Positions 36,370 through 46,003 are shown, counted from the stretch's first letter. The stretch is DNA of 64,000 nt from Rhodopseudomonas palustris (GCF_034479375.1 NZ_CP140155.1:3696501-3760500), one strand, 5' to 3'. Notes: generated from the letters alone by a model not told the origin. Numbers and translations are program-made.

Positions 36370-37797
36370 CTACCGGCTGCCCGGCCAGCGCTCAGGCGCG
36401 CCGGTGGCTTCGCGGCTGCGGCGCTTCTTCGGCTTGCGCTGCGGCTTCTCCGCCGCGGCCGCGGGCTTCGCCGGGCCGATCCGCTTCAGCGCGGCGTCGG
36501 CGGCGGCCTCGCCGGATTCCCACGCGCCCAGCACGGTGCCCCACATCACCTCGCTGGTGGCCTCGCCGGCGATGAACAGATTGCCGAGCGGCTCGGCCAG
36601 CACCTTGCGCGACGGCGCGCCGCCGGGCGACGCCGCCGACATCGCGCCCTGCACGTAAGGCGCGGCGTTCCACCGCGTCGCCGCCTTGCGCTCGACGGCG
36701 GCGGCGATATCGCTGCCGAACAGCTTGCCCAGCCACTCGACCGCGAAGGCCTGCATCGCCGCCTCGCCCTGCGCCGACAATTCGCGGCCGAAGCTGCCGG
36801 CGACATCGACCGTGCACAGCGACGAGCCGTTGACGTTGGCGGACAGCACCGCGGTGCGGGCGCTGTTACTTTGCTCGATCATCATCTCGTCGCGCGACAG
36901 GCCGAGCGGATTGCCTTTGAACTGCAGCGCGATCCGGTCGTAGCTGCCGAGCCCGAGCCTGGATGCGGCGTCGAGCTGGCGCTTCGGCAGGTCCGGCGAA
37001 AACGCGATCGCGCCCGAACTCAGCACATTGGTCGAGGCGGTGAGAATGATCGCGCGCGCCGCGATCTTGCCTGACGCCGTCTCCACGCCGATATCGCGGC
37101 CGCTCCAGACGATGCGCGTCACCGGCGTCGACAGCGTCACCGGCAGCGCCGCCGCGAGCCTGGTCAGCAGCACGCCCAATCCCTGACGCACGCCGATGAT
37201 GGCGATGCGGTCCTGGGCGCGAAAACCGTCGACCGCCGACAGGTCCCTGACGTCCTTGCCGGTGGCGACCGGGCCGATCACGAATTCGGTGGTCGCGGTC
37301 CAGTCGCCGAGATCCTTCGGCAGCGCCGCCGCGCAGGAGACGTCGACCCGGCCGCGCGACGCCTCGCCGATGGCGCGGCTGGCGCGCACCAGCGTGGCGA
37401 GGAAATCCTCGGTCTCGCGGGCCCGGGCGTTGCGGCGGCCGATCCGGATCTTCTGGCCCGGCGGCGCCGCCGCGATGTCGAGGCCTTCGCCGCGCGCCAG
37501 CCGGACCAGCGGATTGCTGTCCGGATTGTGCAGGAACCGCGCGCCGCGATCGAACGGCGCCTCGAAGCTGGTGGTGTCGGTGAGGCAGCGGCCGCCGATC
37601 TGCGCCGCGGCCTCGACCACGATCACCTTGCGGCCGGCCGCCGCGATCCGCCGCGCCGCCGCGATCCCGGCCGCGCCGGCGCCGACCACGACGATATCGA
37701 CCTCGCGCGGCAGCGCCGCGGACGCGCGCGCCCCGAACATCGGCGCGACGGCGAGGCCGGCGGTGGCTCCGAGAAAGCGGCGTCGGGAGATTGTCAT
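36370..37797 (-). CDS. Tat-exported flavin amine oxidase-like protein
   Basis: 475-residue FAD-dependent amine-oxidase-type protein. The N-terminus MTISRRRFLGATAGLAVAP is a twin-arginine signal (SRRRFLG), so it would be folded with FAD and exported to the periplasm. The FAD site is VVVGAGAAGIAAARRIAAAG with VIVVEAAAQIGGRC; the C-terminal FAD motif reads LFIAGEATSEVMWGTVLGAW. An unusual lysine/arginine-rich tail of about 35 residues (PQRKPKKRRSREATG) follows. I chose the ATG at 37797 because it sets the Tat motif at the N-terminus. Substrate unknown; it is distinct from the signal-less homologue at 7565-8833. Confidence 0.88.
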   Translation of the reverse strand: MTISRRRFLGATAGLAVAPMFGARASAALPREVDIVVVGAGAAGIAAARRIAAAGRKVIVVEAAAQIGGRCLTDTTSFEAPFDRGARFLHNPDSNPLVRLARGEGLDIAAAPPGQKIRIGRRNARARETEDFLATLVRASRAIGEASRGRVDVSCAAALPKDLGDWTATTEFVIGPVATGKDVRDLSAVDGFRAQDRIAIIGVRQGLGVLLTRLAAALPVTLSTPVTRIVWSGRDIGVETASGKIAARAIILTASTNVLSSGAIAFSPDLPKRQLDAASRLGLGSYDRIALQFKGNPLGLSRDEMMIEQSNSARTAVLSANVNGSSLCTVDVAGSFGRELSAQGEAAMQAFAVEWLGKLFGSDIAAAVERKAATRWNAAPYVQGAMSAASPGGAPSRKVLAEPLGNLFIAGEATSEVMWGTVLGAWESGEAAADAALKRIGPAKPAAAAEKPQRKPKKRRSREATGAPERWPGSR

Positions 37798-38123
37798 GTC
37801 ATGGTTTCCGAAAATATCCGCGCCGGGCCGCGACAAGGGCCGAACAACCCGGCATTGTCCCGCGCCGGGGCGCCATCGTCAGTCTAACCCAAACGCCGTC
37901 GAAAACCTCGGACTCCGCCCGATTTTCGCGCGGCGCCCGGTTGCGTCGCGACGCCGCAGAATGCCCATCTTCGGCTCGCAACCTGCCTCAATCGCTGCAC
38001 TGCGGCAACGGTCATGGTCAACGTCCGGTGTCCGGGCGGCTGAACCGATGAACTAAATTGCAACGGCTCTCCCCAATGATGAGCCGGCCAACAGCAGCGT
38101 GACGACGTCGCGGGAGTGAACGG
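37798..38123. other. Intergenic region between divergent genes
   Basis: 326 nt between the divergently transcribed flavoprotein and YiiX-like genes. I see no gene, clear terminator or repeat. Promoters for both genes should lie here; no convincing -35/-10 pair was identified. Confidence 0.4.
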
Positions 38124-39008
38124 ATGGGCATTGTGTTCGATGCCATCGGCAAGGTCATCGCCGGCTATCTGCAGAAGGAAGAGCCGGGCTACGAGCCGTT
38201 CACGCCGAGCGAGCCGGATCATCTGCGCAACATCATGCAGCCCGGCGACGTGCTGCTGGTCGAGGGCAATGCGCGGATCTCCGGCATCATCAAGTACCTG
38301 ACGCAGTCGACCTGGTCGCACGCCGCGCTCTATGTCGGCCCGATCGACGGCGCCGCCGAGCCCGACGGCGAGCCGCACGTCCTGATCGAGGCGAATATCG
38401 GCGAGGGCGTGACCTCGTCGCCGCTGTCGCGGCATCTGGGCTATCACACCCGGATCTGCCGCCCGGTCGGCCTGTCGCACGAGGACCGCCACACCGTCTG
38501 CCGCTACGCCATCAACCGGATCGGCTTCGGCTACGACACCAAAAACATCGTCGACCTGATGCGCTACCTGGTGCCGATGCCGGTGCCGCAACGCTGGCGG
38601 CGGCGGATGATCGCGCTCGGCTCCGGCGATCCGACCAAGATCATCTGCTCGGCGCTGATCGCGCAGGCGTTCGACGCGGTGCGCTATCCGATCCTGCCGA
38701 AGATCACCAAGGCCGGCAGCCGCGCCGCGCGCCGCGAGATCCTGCACATCCGCGACTCCTCGCTGTACATGCCGCGCGACTTCGACATCTCGCCGTATTT
38801 CGAAGTGGTGAAGCCGACCATCGTCAACGGCTTCGACTACACCGCGCTGCACTGGGCCGACAAGCAGAAGCCGCTCGCGGAGGTGGCGGGCCCGTTCAGC
38901 ACGTTTCACGACCCTGCCGACCCGGCGCCGTCGCTCGTTCCTGAAACGGCTGACACGGAAACGGCGCCGCGCGAGTCAGAAGTGACGCGCGTCGGTTATA
39001 TGCACTGA
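38124..39008 (+). CDS. YiiX/YebB-like cysteine hydrolase (permuted NlpC/P60 fold)
   Basis: 294-residue protein of the YiiX/YebB-like permuted papain-like family. The order is permuted: the histidine is in QSTWSHAALYVG and the nucleophile cysteine comes later in KIICSALIAQAFDAV. The segments MQPGDVLLVEGNARIS and VLIEANIGEGV fit the family. No signal peptide is visible, so a cytoplasmic or membrane-associated role is more likely than secretion. The C-terminal tail (from about residue 260) is Pro/Ala/Glu-rich and unstructured. Members act on peptidoglycan peptides or lipids; the substrate here is not evident. Confidence 0.83.
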   Translation: MGIVFDAIGKVIAGYLQKEEPGYEPFTPSEPDHLRNIMQPGDVLLVEGNARISGIIKYLTQSTWSHAALYVGPIDGAAEPDGEPHVLIEANIGEGVTSSPLSRHLGYHTRICRPVGLSHEDRHTVCRYAINRIGFGYDTKNIVDLMRYLVPMPVPQRWRRRMIALGSGDPTKIICSALIAQAFDAVRYPILPKITKAGSRAARREILHIRDSSLYMPRDFDISPYFEVVKPTIVNGFDYTALHWADKQKPLAEVAGPFSTFHDPADPAPSLVPETADTETAPRESEVTRVGYMH

Positions 39009-39097
39009 CATCATCCTCAGCGCAGCTTGCCGCAGGCAAAGCGTCATCCTGAGAGCCTGACCGGAAATGCAGGCCGCCAAATCAACGCCCTGTCCCC

Positions 39098-39165
39098 GTC
39101 ATTGCGAGCGCAGCGAAGCAATCCAGCGCGCCGAGCACTGAGCCCCTGGATTGCTTCGTCGCGGA
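39098..39165. repeat. Palindromic repeat, family D (GTCATTGCGAGCGCAGCGAA type)
   Basis: GTCATTGCGAGCGCAGCGAA ... CTGGATTGCTTCGTCGCGG: left arm AGCGAAGCAATCCAG pairs with right arm CTGGATTGCTTCGTCGC. A tail GAGCCTGCTACG follows and runs up to the stop codon of the GGDEF-EAL gene at 39176. Single copy of this family in the window. Confidence 0.85.
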
Positions 39166-39175
39166 GCCTGCTACG

Positions 39176-41398
39176 CTACGCGCATCGAGCCGAGCAGGAG
39201 GCCTCGCCGCCATCGGCGTCGCCCTGCAATTCCAGCAGCCCCTTGATCTCGTCGTTCGGCCGCGCCGCGCTGAACAGGAAGCCCTGCGCCTCGTGGCAGC
39301 CTTCGTCGCGCAGCCAGTTCAGTTCGGCTTCGGTCTCGACGCCTTCGGCCGTGATGGTGACGCCGAGTCCCATGCCGAGGCTGATGATGGCGCGGACGAT
39401 CGCCTGGGCCTCGCGATTGTCGCTGACGCCGCGCACGAACGACTGGTCGATCTTGATCTTGTCGAACGGAAAGCTGCGCAGATAGCTCAGACTCGAATAG
39501 CCGGTGCCGAAATCGTCCATCGAGATGCGGACGCCGAGCGCGCGCAGCGCGTGCAGCGTGGCGATCACCTGGCTGCTCTTTTCCAGCAGCAGCGTCTCGG
39601 TGATTTCCAGCTCGAGCCGGCGCGCCGGCAGGCCGGACTGCTTCAGCGCGTCCATCACCGTCGCCATCAGATTGCCGACGCGGAACTGCAGCGGCGACAG
39701 ATTGACCGCGACGCGGATGTCGCCGGGCCAGCGCGCGGCGTCGTGGCAGGCCTGGCGCAGCACCTGCGCGCCGATCGCGTTGATCAGGCCGGTGTCCTCG
39801 GCGACCGGGATGAACTCCGCCGGCGAGATCATGCCGCGCTCCGGATGCGGCCAGCGCACCAGCGCCTCGCAGCCGGTGACGCCGCCGTCGGCGAGCGCGA
39901 TCAGCGGCTGGTAGTACGGCCGCAGCACCTCGTGGCGAAGCGCCGTGCGCAGTTCGGTCTCGATCTTGCGCCGCGCCTGGGCGCGGGCGTCCATCCCCGG
40001 CTCGAAGAAGCTGAAGCTGCCGCGCGAATCCTTCTTGGCGCGCGACAGCGCCATGTCGGCGTTCATCAGCAGCTTTTCGGAATCGTCGCCGTCGACCGGC
40101 GCCACCGCGATGCCGATGCTGGCGCCCGCCACCACCGAATGGCCTTCGAGCAGAAACGGCTCGGCGATCGCGCCGAGCAGCCGCTTGGCCAGCAGCGTGA
40201 CGTCCTCGGGCCGCTTGATCCCGGTCTGGACCACGGCGAATTCGTCGGAATTGAGCCGCGCCAGCGGGTCTTCCTCGCGCAGCGTCGAGCGCAGCCGGCG
40301 CGCGATTCCGCGCAGCAGCTTGTCGCCGACGGCGTGCCCCAGCGTGTCGTTGACCGCCTTGAAGTGATCGACGCCGACGAACAGCACGGCGATCTTCTCG
40401 CCGGTGCGCCGGGTCTGACTCAGCATATCGTCGAGCCTCTTGCGCAGTAGGCTGCGGTTCGGTAGCCCGGTCAGCCCGTCGTGATGCGCCATGAAGGCCA
40501 GCCGCATCTCGGCGCGTTTGCGCTCGGTGATGTCCATCAGCGCCAGCAGCACCGCCGGCTCGCCCTGATAGTTGAGCTGCCGGGCGTAGATCGCCAGATC
40601 GATCAGCGAGCCGTCGGCCCGGACGTGTTTCCAGGTCCGCGCCGCGCGTTCCTCGTCGGTGGCGTCGCCGCCCCATGGCAGATCGGTCTCGAACGCCTGC
40701 AGCCGGCGGATCGTCAGCGCGGCGAATTCCGACGGCGAATAGCCGTAATGCGCGACCGCGGCGTCGTTGACCGCGACGATGCGCTCGTCGGCGAGCGAGC
40801 ACACCAGCATCGGCACCGGATTGCTTTCGAACATCAGCCGGAACGACGCTTCGCGCTGCTTCAGTTCGGTGATGTCGACGCGCAGGCCGATCACGCCGCC
40901 GTCCGAGGTGGTGCGTTCCTCGATCCGGATGCAGCGGCCGTCGGCGAGAAACTGCTCGTGGCTATGGCCGGGATGAAACAACCGTCGCATCCGCTCGGCG
41001 ATCCATTCGTCCTCGCGGCCGATCGCTTCGGGATAGTCGCCGCGCTCGACGCCGACCCGGATGGTGTCCTGCATCCGCGCGCCGGGTTTGAACAGGTCGG
41101 CGCTGGCCTTGTAGATCTCCGCGTAGCGCTTGTTCCAGAGGATGTAGCGGCCATCGGCGTCGAGAAACACGATGCCCTGCGGCAGAATGTCGATCGCCTC
41201 GCGCAGCCGCTCGTGCGACTTGCGCGCCTCGGCCAGCGCGTCCGCAACGGCGCGCTCGCGATCGGCGATCCCGCGCGACGGCAGCTTCGGACACGGCGAT
41301 GGCTTGCGGCCTGTCGCTCCGGAGCGGCTCGGCTTCGGCTTGCGTTTGACCGTGCATCTTTTCGATGTCTTGCTCGTCTTCAGCCGAAACTGCGGCAT
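39176..41398 (-). CDS. PAS-GGDEF-EAL protein, probable c-di-GMP phosphodiesterase
   Basis: 740-residue cytoplasmic signalling protein. A basic N-terminus is followed by two PAS domains (ILPQGIVFLDADGRYILWNK, then ESNPVPMLVCSLADERIVAV), a GGDEF domain and an EAL domain. The GGDEF active site is degenerate: it reads RLNSDEF near residue 386, losing the essential glycines. The EAL domain near residue 509 keeps its key groups: EALVRW, AVNLSPLQF, ELEITETLLL, MDDFGTGYSS and AEGVETEAE. It should therefore hydrolyse cyclic di-GMP, with the GGDEF perhaps sensing GTP. The start is put at the ATG at 41398; upstream Met codons are open and possible. Confidence 0.88.
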   Translation of the reverse strand: MPQFRLKTSKTSKRCTVKRKPKPSRSGATGRKPSPCPKLPSRGIADRERAVADALAEARKSHERLREAIDILPQGIVFLDADGRYILWNKRYAEIYKASADLFKPGARMQDTIRVGVERGDYPEAIGREDEWIAERMRRLFHPGHSHEQFLADGRCIRIEERTTSDGGVIGLRVDITELKQREASFRLMFESNPVPMLVCSLADERIVAVNDAAVAHYGYSPSEFAALTIRRLQAFETDLPWGGDATDEERAARTWKHVRADGSLIDLAIYARQLNYQGEPAVLLALMDITERKRAEMRLAFMAHHDGLTGLPNRSLLRKRLDDMLSQTRRTGEKIAVLFVGVDHFKAVNDTLGHAVGDKLLRGIARRLRSTLREEDPLARLNSDEFAVVQTGIKRPEDVTLLAKRLLGAIAEPFLLEGHSVVAGASIGIAVAPVDGDDSEKLLMNADMALSRAKKDSRGSFSFFEPGMDARAQARRKIETELRTALRHEVLRPYYQPLIALADGGVTGCEALVRWPHPERGMISPAEFIPVAEDTGLINAIGAQVLRQACHDAARWPGDIRVAVNLSPLQFRVGNLMATVMDALKQSGLPARRLELEITETLLLEKSSQVIATLHALRALGVRISMDDFGTGYSSLSYLRSFPFDKIKIDQSFVRGVSDNREAQAIVRAIISLGMGLGVTITAEGVETEAELNWLRDEGCHEAQGFLFSAARPNDEIKGLLELQGDADGGEASCSARCA

Positions 41399-41769
41399 TT
41401 CCACGCCCCACACCCAATCTGCGAACTGGTTGTGCAAGATGTGTCTGAAAAAAATATGTAACGGTTTCAGCGGCATTTGCAGCCGGCAGGTAGGATCGCG
41501 GCGAAGTGCACGTCGATGAGGCACGCGCGAATCGCGCAGAGCGCGCGATAAACGACGCCGGGAACCAGAATACGGCATCCCGTTGCAGTTTCGGCGCGAT
41601 CTGCACAAGGCTTGTGCGGAGACGAATCGTCGGCTCGAATTTGCGCCAACTACGCGGAGGGTTAGTATGGCGTTAACATCGCGACCCGCGGCCGCAGCAT
41701 CGCGCCCGCAATGCCCCGGTCGCAGCGCCGCCGATTTCACCGGCTTCGCGAGTCGGATATAAGGTGAGT
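41399..41769. other. Intergenic region between divergent genes
   Basis: 371 nt between the GGDEF-EAL and mepA genes. The left part could still belong to a longer N-terminus of the GGDEF-EAL protein (open to 41740). A short AT-rich stretch TGAAAAAAATATGTAACGG lies near 41446-41464 and could be promoter DNA for the minus strand. GATATAAGGTGAG precedes mepA. No further feature seen. Confidence 0.4.
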
Positions 41770-42723
41770 ATGCGACGCCGATCGATTCCCGCCCGATGGC
41801 TGTTGGCCGCCGCGCTGCTCAGCGCCTCGGCGACATTCGCGTGGGCGCAGGACAAGGGCACGGTCGATCCGAAGCCGCTGCCGAAGCTCGCCAACCCCGA
41901 CGATCCCGAGCTCGCCGCGCGCGAGCTGTTCGGCCGCCGCACCCTCCCCGCGGCGCTGCCGCCACGGCCGGTCGGGTTCTACGCCCGCGGCTGCCTCGCC
42001 GGCGGCGAGGCACTGCCGATCACCGGCAAGACCTGGCAGGTGATGCGGCTGTCGCGCAATCGGTTCTACGCCTATCCGGCGATGGTCGATCTGGTGGCGC
42101 GGCTGTCGAAGCGGGCGCACAGCGAGGCCGGCTGGCCGGGCATTCTGGTCGGCGACATGTCGCAGCCGCGCGGCGGGCCGATGCTGACCGGCCATGCCAG
42201 CCATCAGGTCGGGCTCGACGCCGACATCTGGCTGACGCCGATGCCGAACCGGCAGCTCTCGCGCAACGAGCGCGAGGAGATGTCGGCGGTGATGATGGTG
42301 CGCCGCGACCGGCTCGACATCGATCCCGCCGCCTGGACGCCGACGCATTGGAAAGTGATCCGCGCCGCCGCGCAGGAGCCGGCGGTCGAGCGGATCTTCG
42401 TCAACGCGGCGATCAAGAAGGCGCTGTGCCGCGAGGCCAAAGGCGACCGGAGCTGGCTCAACAAGGTGCGGCCGATGTACGGCCACGATTATCACTTCCA
42501 CATCCGGATCAAATGCCCGCCCGGCAGCATCGGCTGCGAGGCGCAGCCCGAAACGCCGCAGGGCGAAGGCTGCGGCGCCGAGCTGGACTACTGGTTCTCC
42601 GACGCGGTGCTGCACCCGAAGCCGCCGAAAGTGCCGCCGAAGCCGAAGCGCCAGCTCACCCTCGCCGAGTTGCCGGCGGAATGCCGCGCCGTGCTGAACG
42701 CGCCGGACCGCAAGCCGGATTGA
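41770..42723 (+). CDS. mepA: Penicillin-insensitive murein endopeptidase
   Basis: 317-residue secreted LAS-type zinc endopeptidase (M74) that cuts D-Ala-meso-DAP cross-links in peptidoglycan. Signal peptide: RRRSIPARW then a hydrophobic run ending TFAWAQ (about residue 27). Metal and catalytic motifs are GHASHQVGLDADIW and MYGHDYHFHIRI. The cysteines in KCPPGSIGCEAQ and EGCGAELD probably form disulfides. I use the ATG at 41770 with AAGGTG upstream; a GTG at 41764 is also possible. The stop codon directly abuts the stop of the convergent antiporter gene, with no spacer. Confidence 0.94.
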   Translation: MRRRSIPARWLLAAALLSASATFAWAQDKGTVDPKPLPKLANPDDPELAARELFGRRTLPAALPPRPVGFYARGCLAGGEALPITGKTWQVMRLSRNRFYAYPAMVDLVARLSKRAHSEAGWPGILVGDMSQPRGGPMLTGHASHQVGLDADIWLTPMPNRQLSRNEREEMSAVMMVRRDRLDIDPAAWTPTHWKVIRAAAQEPAVERIFVNAAIKKALCREAKGDRSWLNKVRPMYGHDYHFHIRIKCPPGSIGCEAQPETPQGEGCGAELDYWFSDAVLHPKPPKVPPKPKRQLTLAELPAECRAVLNAPDRKPD

Positions 42724-44517
42724 TCACACCCCCGACAATTGCGACCAGATCTTCGACAGCTTGCGTCTGGCCTTCTGCCGCCGCGTCGCCGGCGGGGCGT
42801 CGTCTTCCTCTTCGGGCAGCCGCAGGCCGACGACGTTGACCCGGCCGCCGCCGAGGCTGCGCGCCACCAGCACGATGGTATCGAGCTGCACGGTGGCGTT
42901 GAGGGTCGGCGCGGTGTCGAGATGGATGTCGAAATAATCCGCGAGCGTCAGCGCCTCCTCGCCGGTCGGCACGTTGACGCCGTAGGCGGCTGCGAGATCG
43001 CCGAGCGTGGTCTCGCCCGGCACGATGAAGTCGCCGAGCAGATGCGGGTCGGGCGCGCTCGAGGGCGGCATGTCGACGAAGAAGCGGTCGAGCGACTCGG
43101 CCTTTTCGGGCGGCGCCAGCAGATAGAGATAGTCGCCGGGCGCGACCGGATCGGCCTCCTCCGGCGTCAGGATGCGCTCGTCGCGGATCACCAGCGTCGG
43201 CTTCGACCAGGACGGGATCAGGCCGCGCTTCAGATACAGGCTCTTCGGCCGCACCGCGTAGCCGACCAGTTGCTGCTCGAGCTGGCCGGGCAGGTCGAGC
43301 TCGATCCGGCGCGGGCCGCGATCGGTGCGCTGCAGGGCGACGTGCAGCTTGCGCGCAGCCGGCCCCAGCGTCCAGCCCTGCAGCAGCAGCGAGATGATCA
43401 CCACCACGAAGGCGACGTCGAAATACAGATAGGCCTTCGGCAGCCCGACCAGCATCGGGATCGAGGCCAGGAAGATCGCGACCGCGCCGCGCAATCCCAC
43501 CCAGGCGATGAACAACCGCTCCCGCCAGTTGAACCGGAACGGCGCGAGGCACAGGAACACGGCGAGCGGCCGCGCCACCAGCATCAGCGCCAGCGCCACC
43601 AGCACCGCCGGGCCGATGCTCGACATCAGCCGCTGCGGCGACACCAAGAGGCCGAGCAGCACGAACATCACGATCTGCGCCAGCCAGGTCGCGGCGTCGA
43701 GGAACGCCACCACCGAATTATGCGCGCGGGTCGGCTGGTTGCCGATGATCATGCCGGCGAGATAGACGGCGAGAAAGCCCGAGGCGTGCGAGATCTGCGC
43801 GGCGCCGAACACCACCAGCGCCGCGGTGGCGACGAACGGCGCGTGCAGCCCCTGCGGCAACGCCACCCGGTTCAGCGCCATCACCACGGCGCGGCCGCCG
43901 ATCACGCCGATCGCGGTGCCGAGCGTGGCCTCCCAGAGGAATTCCAGCACCACGTACCAGGTCGAGGCCTCGCCGCGGGTGATCAGCCCGACCAGCATCA
44001 GCGTCAGGAACACCGCGAACGGATCGTTGGTGCCGGACTCGACCTCCAGCGTCGCGCCGACGCGCGGCCGCAGCCGCAGCCCCTGCGAATGCACCAGCAG
44101 GAACACCGCGGCGGCGTCGGTCGAGGCGATCACGGCGCCGGCGAGCAGCGCCTCGGTCCAGTTCAGGTCGAGCGCATAATAGGCCACCGGCGCGGTGAGC
44201 AGCGCGGTCAGCAGCACGCCGACCGTCGCCAGCCCCATCGACGGCGCCAGCACCGCCTTGATGGTCGAGAATCGCGTCCGCAGCCCGCCGTCGAACAGGA
44301 TCAGCGCCAGCGCCACCGAGCCGACCAGATAGGTGGTGGAGAGATCGTCGAATTTCAGGCCGCCCGGCCCGGCCTCGCCGGCCAGCATGCCGAGCACGAG
44401 AAAGACCAGCAGCAACGGCGCGCCGAACCGCAGCGCCAGCAGGCTCGACAGAATGCCCGCCATCACCAGGACGGCGCCGAGCAGAATGGCTATGCTGACC
44501 GTGTCGAGAGAGTCCAT
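42724..44517 (-). CDS. CPA1-type cation/proton antiporter with RCK_C domain
   Basis: 597-residue inner-membrane monovalent-cation/proton antiporter of the NhaP2/CvrA type. About 12-13 membrane helices make up residues 1-400: for example LFDGGLRTRF, the ion-pathway segment IASTDAAAVFLL, ESGTNDPFAVFLTLMLVG and AWVGLRGAVAIFLASIPM. A cytoplasmic RCK_C/TrkA-C-like domain follows (YAVRPKSLYLKRGL, VIRDERILTPEEADPVAPGD), then a CorC-like domain (GDFIVPGETTLGDLAAAYG) and a short basic tail. Typical cargo is K+ or Na+ exchanged for H+; which one is not determinable. The gene is convergent with mepA, with no gap between the stop codons. Confidence 0.92.
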   Translation of the reverse strand: MDSLDTVSIAILLGAVLVMAGILSSLLALRFGAPLLLVFLVLGMLAGEAGPGGLKFDDLSTTYLVGSVALALILFDGGLRTRFSTIKAVLAPSMGLATVGVLLTALLTAPVAYYALDLNWTEALLAGAVIASTDAAAVFLLVHSQGLRLRPRVGATLEVESGTNDPFAVFLTLMLVGLITRGEASTWYVVLEFLWEATLGTAIGVIGGRAVVMALNRVALPQGLHAPFVATAALVVFGAAQISHASGFLAVYLAGMIIGNQPTRAHNSVVAFLDAATWLAQIVMFVLLGLLVSPQRLMSSIGPAVLVALALMLVARPLAVFLCLAPFRFNWRERLFIAWVGLRGAVAIFLASIPMLVGLPKAYLYFDVAFVVVIISLLLQGWTLGPAARKLHVALQRTDRGPRRIELDLPGQLEQQLVGYAVRPKSLYLKRGLIPSWSKPTLVIRDERILTPEEADPVAPGDYLYLLAPPEKAESLDRFFVDMPPSSAPDPHLLGDFIVPGETTLGDLAAAYGVNVPTGEEALTLADYFDIHLDTAPTLNATVQLDTIVLVARSLGGGRVNVVGLRLPEEEDDAPPATRRQKARRKLSKIWSQLSGV

Positions 44518-44659
44518 TGCCTCTGTTTAGACGAGCAAATCACCGCTGTCGCATCCTTAACGCCGCAGTTGCTGCAGCGCCAACTGCATTCTCGCCGATT
44601 GATCAAATTGACGCGTTCGCTGCTCGTTGTTTGCCGGATGGTTCACGCCCTGCCCGCGA

Positions 44660-44752
44660 TCCCCCACCCGCAAGGGCGGGAGAGGGGGACGCTCAATCCA
44701 GGCACGGCGCGGCTCCCTCTCCCGCTTGCGGGAGAGGGTTGGGGTGAGGGCG
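44660..44752. repeat. Degenerate inverted pair of family-A palindromes
   Basis: Elements at about 44660-44690 (CCCCCACCCGCAAGGGCGGG...) and 44712-44752 (CCCTCTCCCGCTTGCGGGAG, then GGTTGGGGTGAGGG). The first is eroded; the second is canonical. This occupies the middle of the 368-bp gap between the antiporter promoter and map. I see nothing else in that gap beyond an AT-richer stretch upstream of map. Confidence 0.8.
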
Positions 44753-44885
44753 CGCCGAGCACGGAGACGCGTTCGAGAGCCGCGTCGCGCCGTTCCATGC
44801 CGCGTGACGGGCTTTTGCTTGCGCGAACCGCTGCGATGACTAGATTGGCCTCACATCCTCCGTTTTCCCGAACCAGACCGGCCCG

Positions 44886-45710
44886 ATGAGCTACGTGGAC
44901 GCCTCCGACACCGCCCTGCGCAAGACCGGGCAGATCAAATTGCACGGCGCTGCCGGTTTCGCCGGCATGCGCAAGGCCGGACAGCTCGTGGCGCGATGCC
45001 TCGACGAGCTGGTCGACATCGTCAAACCCGGGGTGCCGACCTCGGTGATCGACGATTTCGTGCGCGATTTCGCCTTCAGCCACGGCGCCTTCCCGGCGAC
45101 GCTGATGTATCGCGGCTATCGTTACTCGACCTGCACCTCGATCAATCACGTGGTGTGCCACGGCATGCCGGGCGACCGGCCGCTGAAGGAAGGCGACATC
45201 GTCAATGTCGACGTGACGATGATCGTCGACGGCTGGTATGGCGATTCCAGCCGGATGTATCCGATCGGCCCGATCGCCCGCAAAGCCGAGCGGCTGATCG
45301 ACGTCACCTACGAGTCGCTGCTGCGCGGCATCGCGGCGGTCAAGCCGGGCGCCACCACCGGCGACATCGGGCATGCGATCCAGAGCTTCGTCGAGCCGCA
45401 GCAGATGAGCGTGGTGCGGGATTTCTGCGGCCACGGCCTCGGCCGGCTGTTCCACGACGAGCCGAACATCATCCATGTCGGCAGCCCCGGCCAGGGCGTG
45501 GTGCTGAAGCCCGGGATGTTCTTCACCATCGAGCCGATGATCAATCTCGGCAAACCCTATGTGAAGATCCTGTCCGACGGCTGGACCGCGGTGACCCGCG
45601 ACCGCTCGCTGTCGGCGCAGTTCGAGCACTCGATCGGCGTCACCAAGGACGGCTGCGAAATCTTCACGCTGTCGCCCAAGGGCCTCGACAAGCCGCCGTT
45701 CCAGAGCTGA
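44886..45710 (+). CDS. map: Methionine aminopeptidase, type I
   Basis: 274-residue type I methionyl aminopeptidase that removes the N-terminal Met of nascent proteins. The substrate and metal sites are intact: INHVVCHGMPGDRPL, GDIVNVDVTMIVDGWYGDSS with the two metal-binding aspartates, FCGHGLGRLFHDEPNI with the histidine, and the glutamates in MFFTIEPMIN and SAQFEHSIGV. The length is at the upper end for type I, with a short N-terminal extension. Repeats flank it on both sides. Confidence 0.97.
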   Translation: MSYVDASDTALRKTGQIKLHGAAGFAGMRKAGQLVARCLDELVDIVKPGVPTSVIDDFVRDFAFSHGAFPATLMYRGYRYSTCTSINHVVCHGMPGDRPLKEGDIVNVDVTMIVDGWYGDSSRMYPIGPIARKAERLIDVTYESLLRGIAAVKPGATTGDIGHAIQSFVEPQQMSVVRDFCGHGLGRLFHDEPNIIHVGSPGQGVVLKPGMFFTIEPMINLGKPYVKILSDGWTAVTRDRSLSAQFEHSIGVTKDGCEIFTLSPKGLDKPPFQS

Positions 45711-45763
45711 GCGCGTTCCCGGAACGCAGTCATTCCAGGGGCAAGCTACCAACTCCATACACC

Positions 45764-45884
45764 GTCATTCCGGGGCGCGCCGCAGGCGCGAACCCGGAAT
45801 CCGGAGATGCTCTGCGACGAATCCCCTTGTGCCTTGAACCTCGAGATTCCGGGTTCGCGCGCGAGGCGCGCGCCCCGGAATGAC
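45764..45884. repeat. Long palindromic repeat, family C
   Basis: GTCATTCCGGGGCGCGCC...GGCGCGAACCCGGAAT and, 60 nt on, ATTCCGGGTTCGCGC...GGCGCGCGCCCCGGAATGAC are inverted copies; together they form a 121-bp element of two hairpin units. It lies downstream of map in a 446-bp gene-free stretch with the two repeats that follow. Confidence 0.9.
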
Positions 45885-46003
45885 CGGCTGACACAACGTA
45901 GAGTGGACAAAGGCGCGCGGTCGCCATGCCCACGGCCGCAGGCATGTCGGCATGGAGCACGACGCGCAGCGTATGGGGAAGGCGTCCCCCCACGCCGCAG
46001 CGC

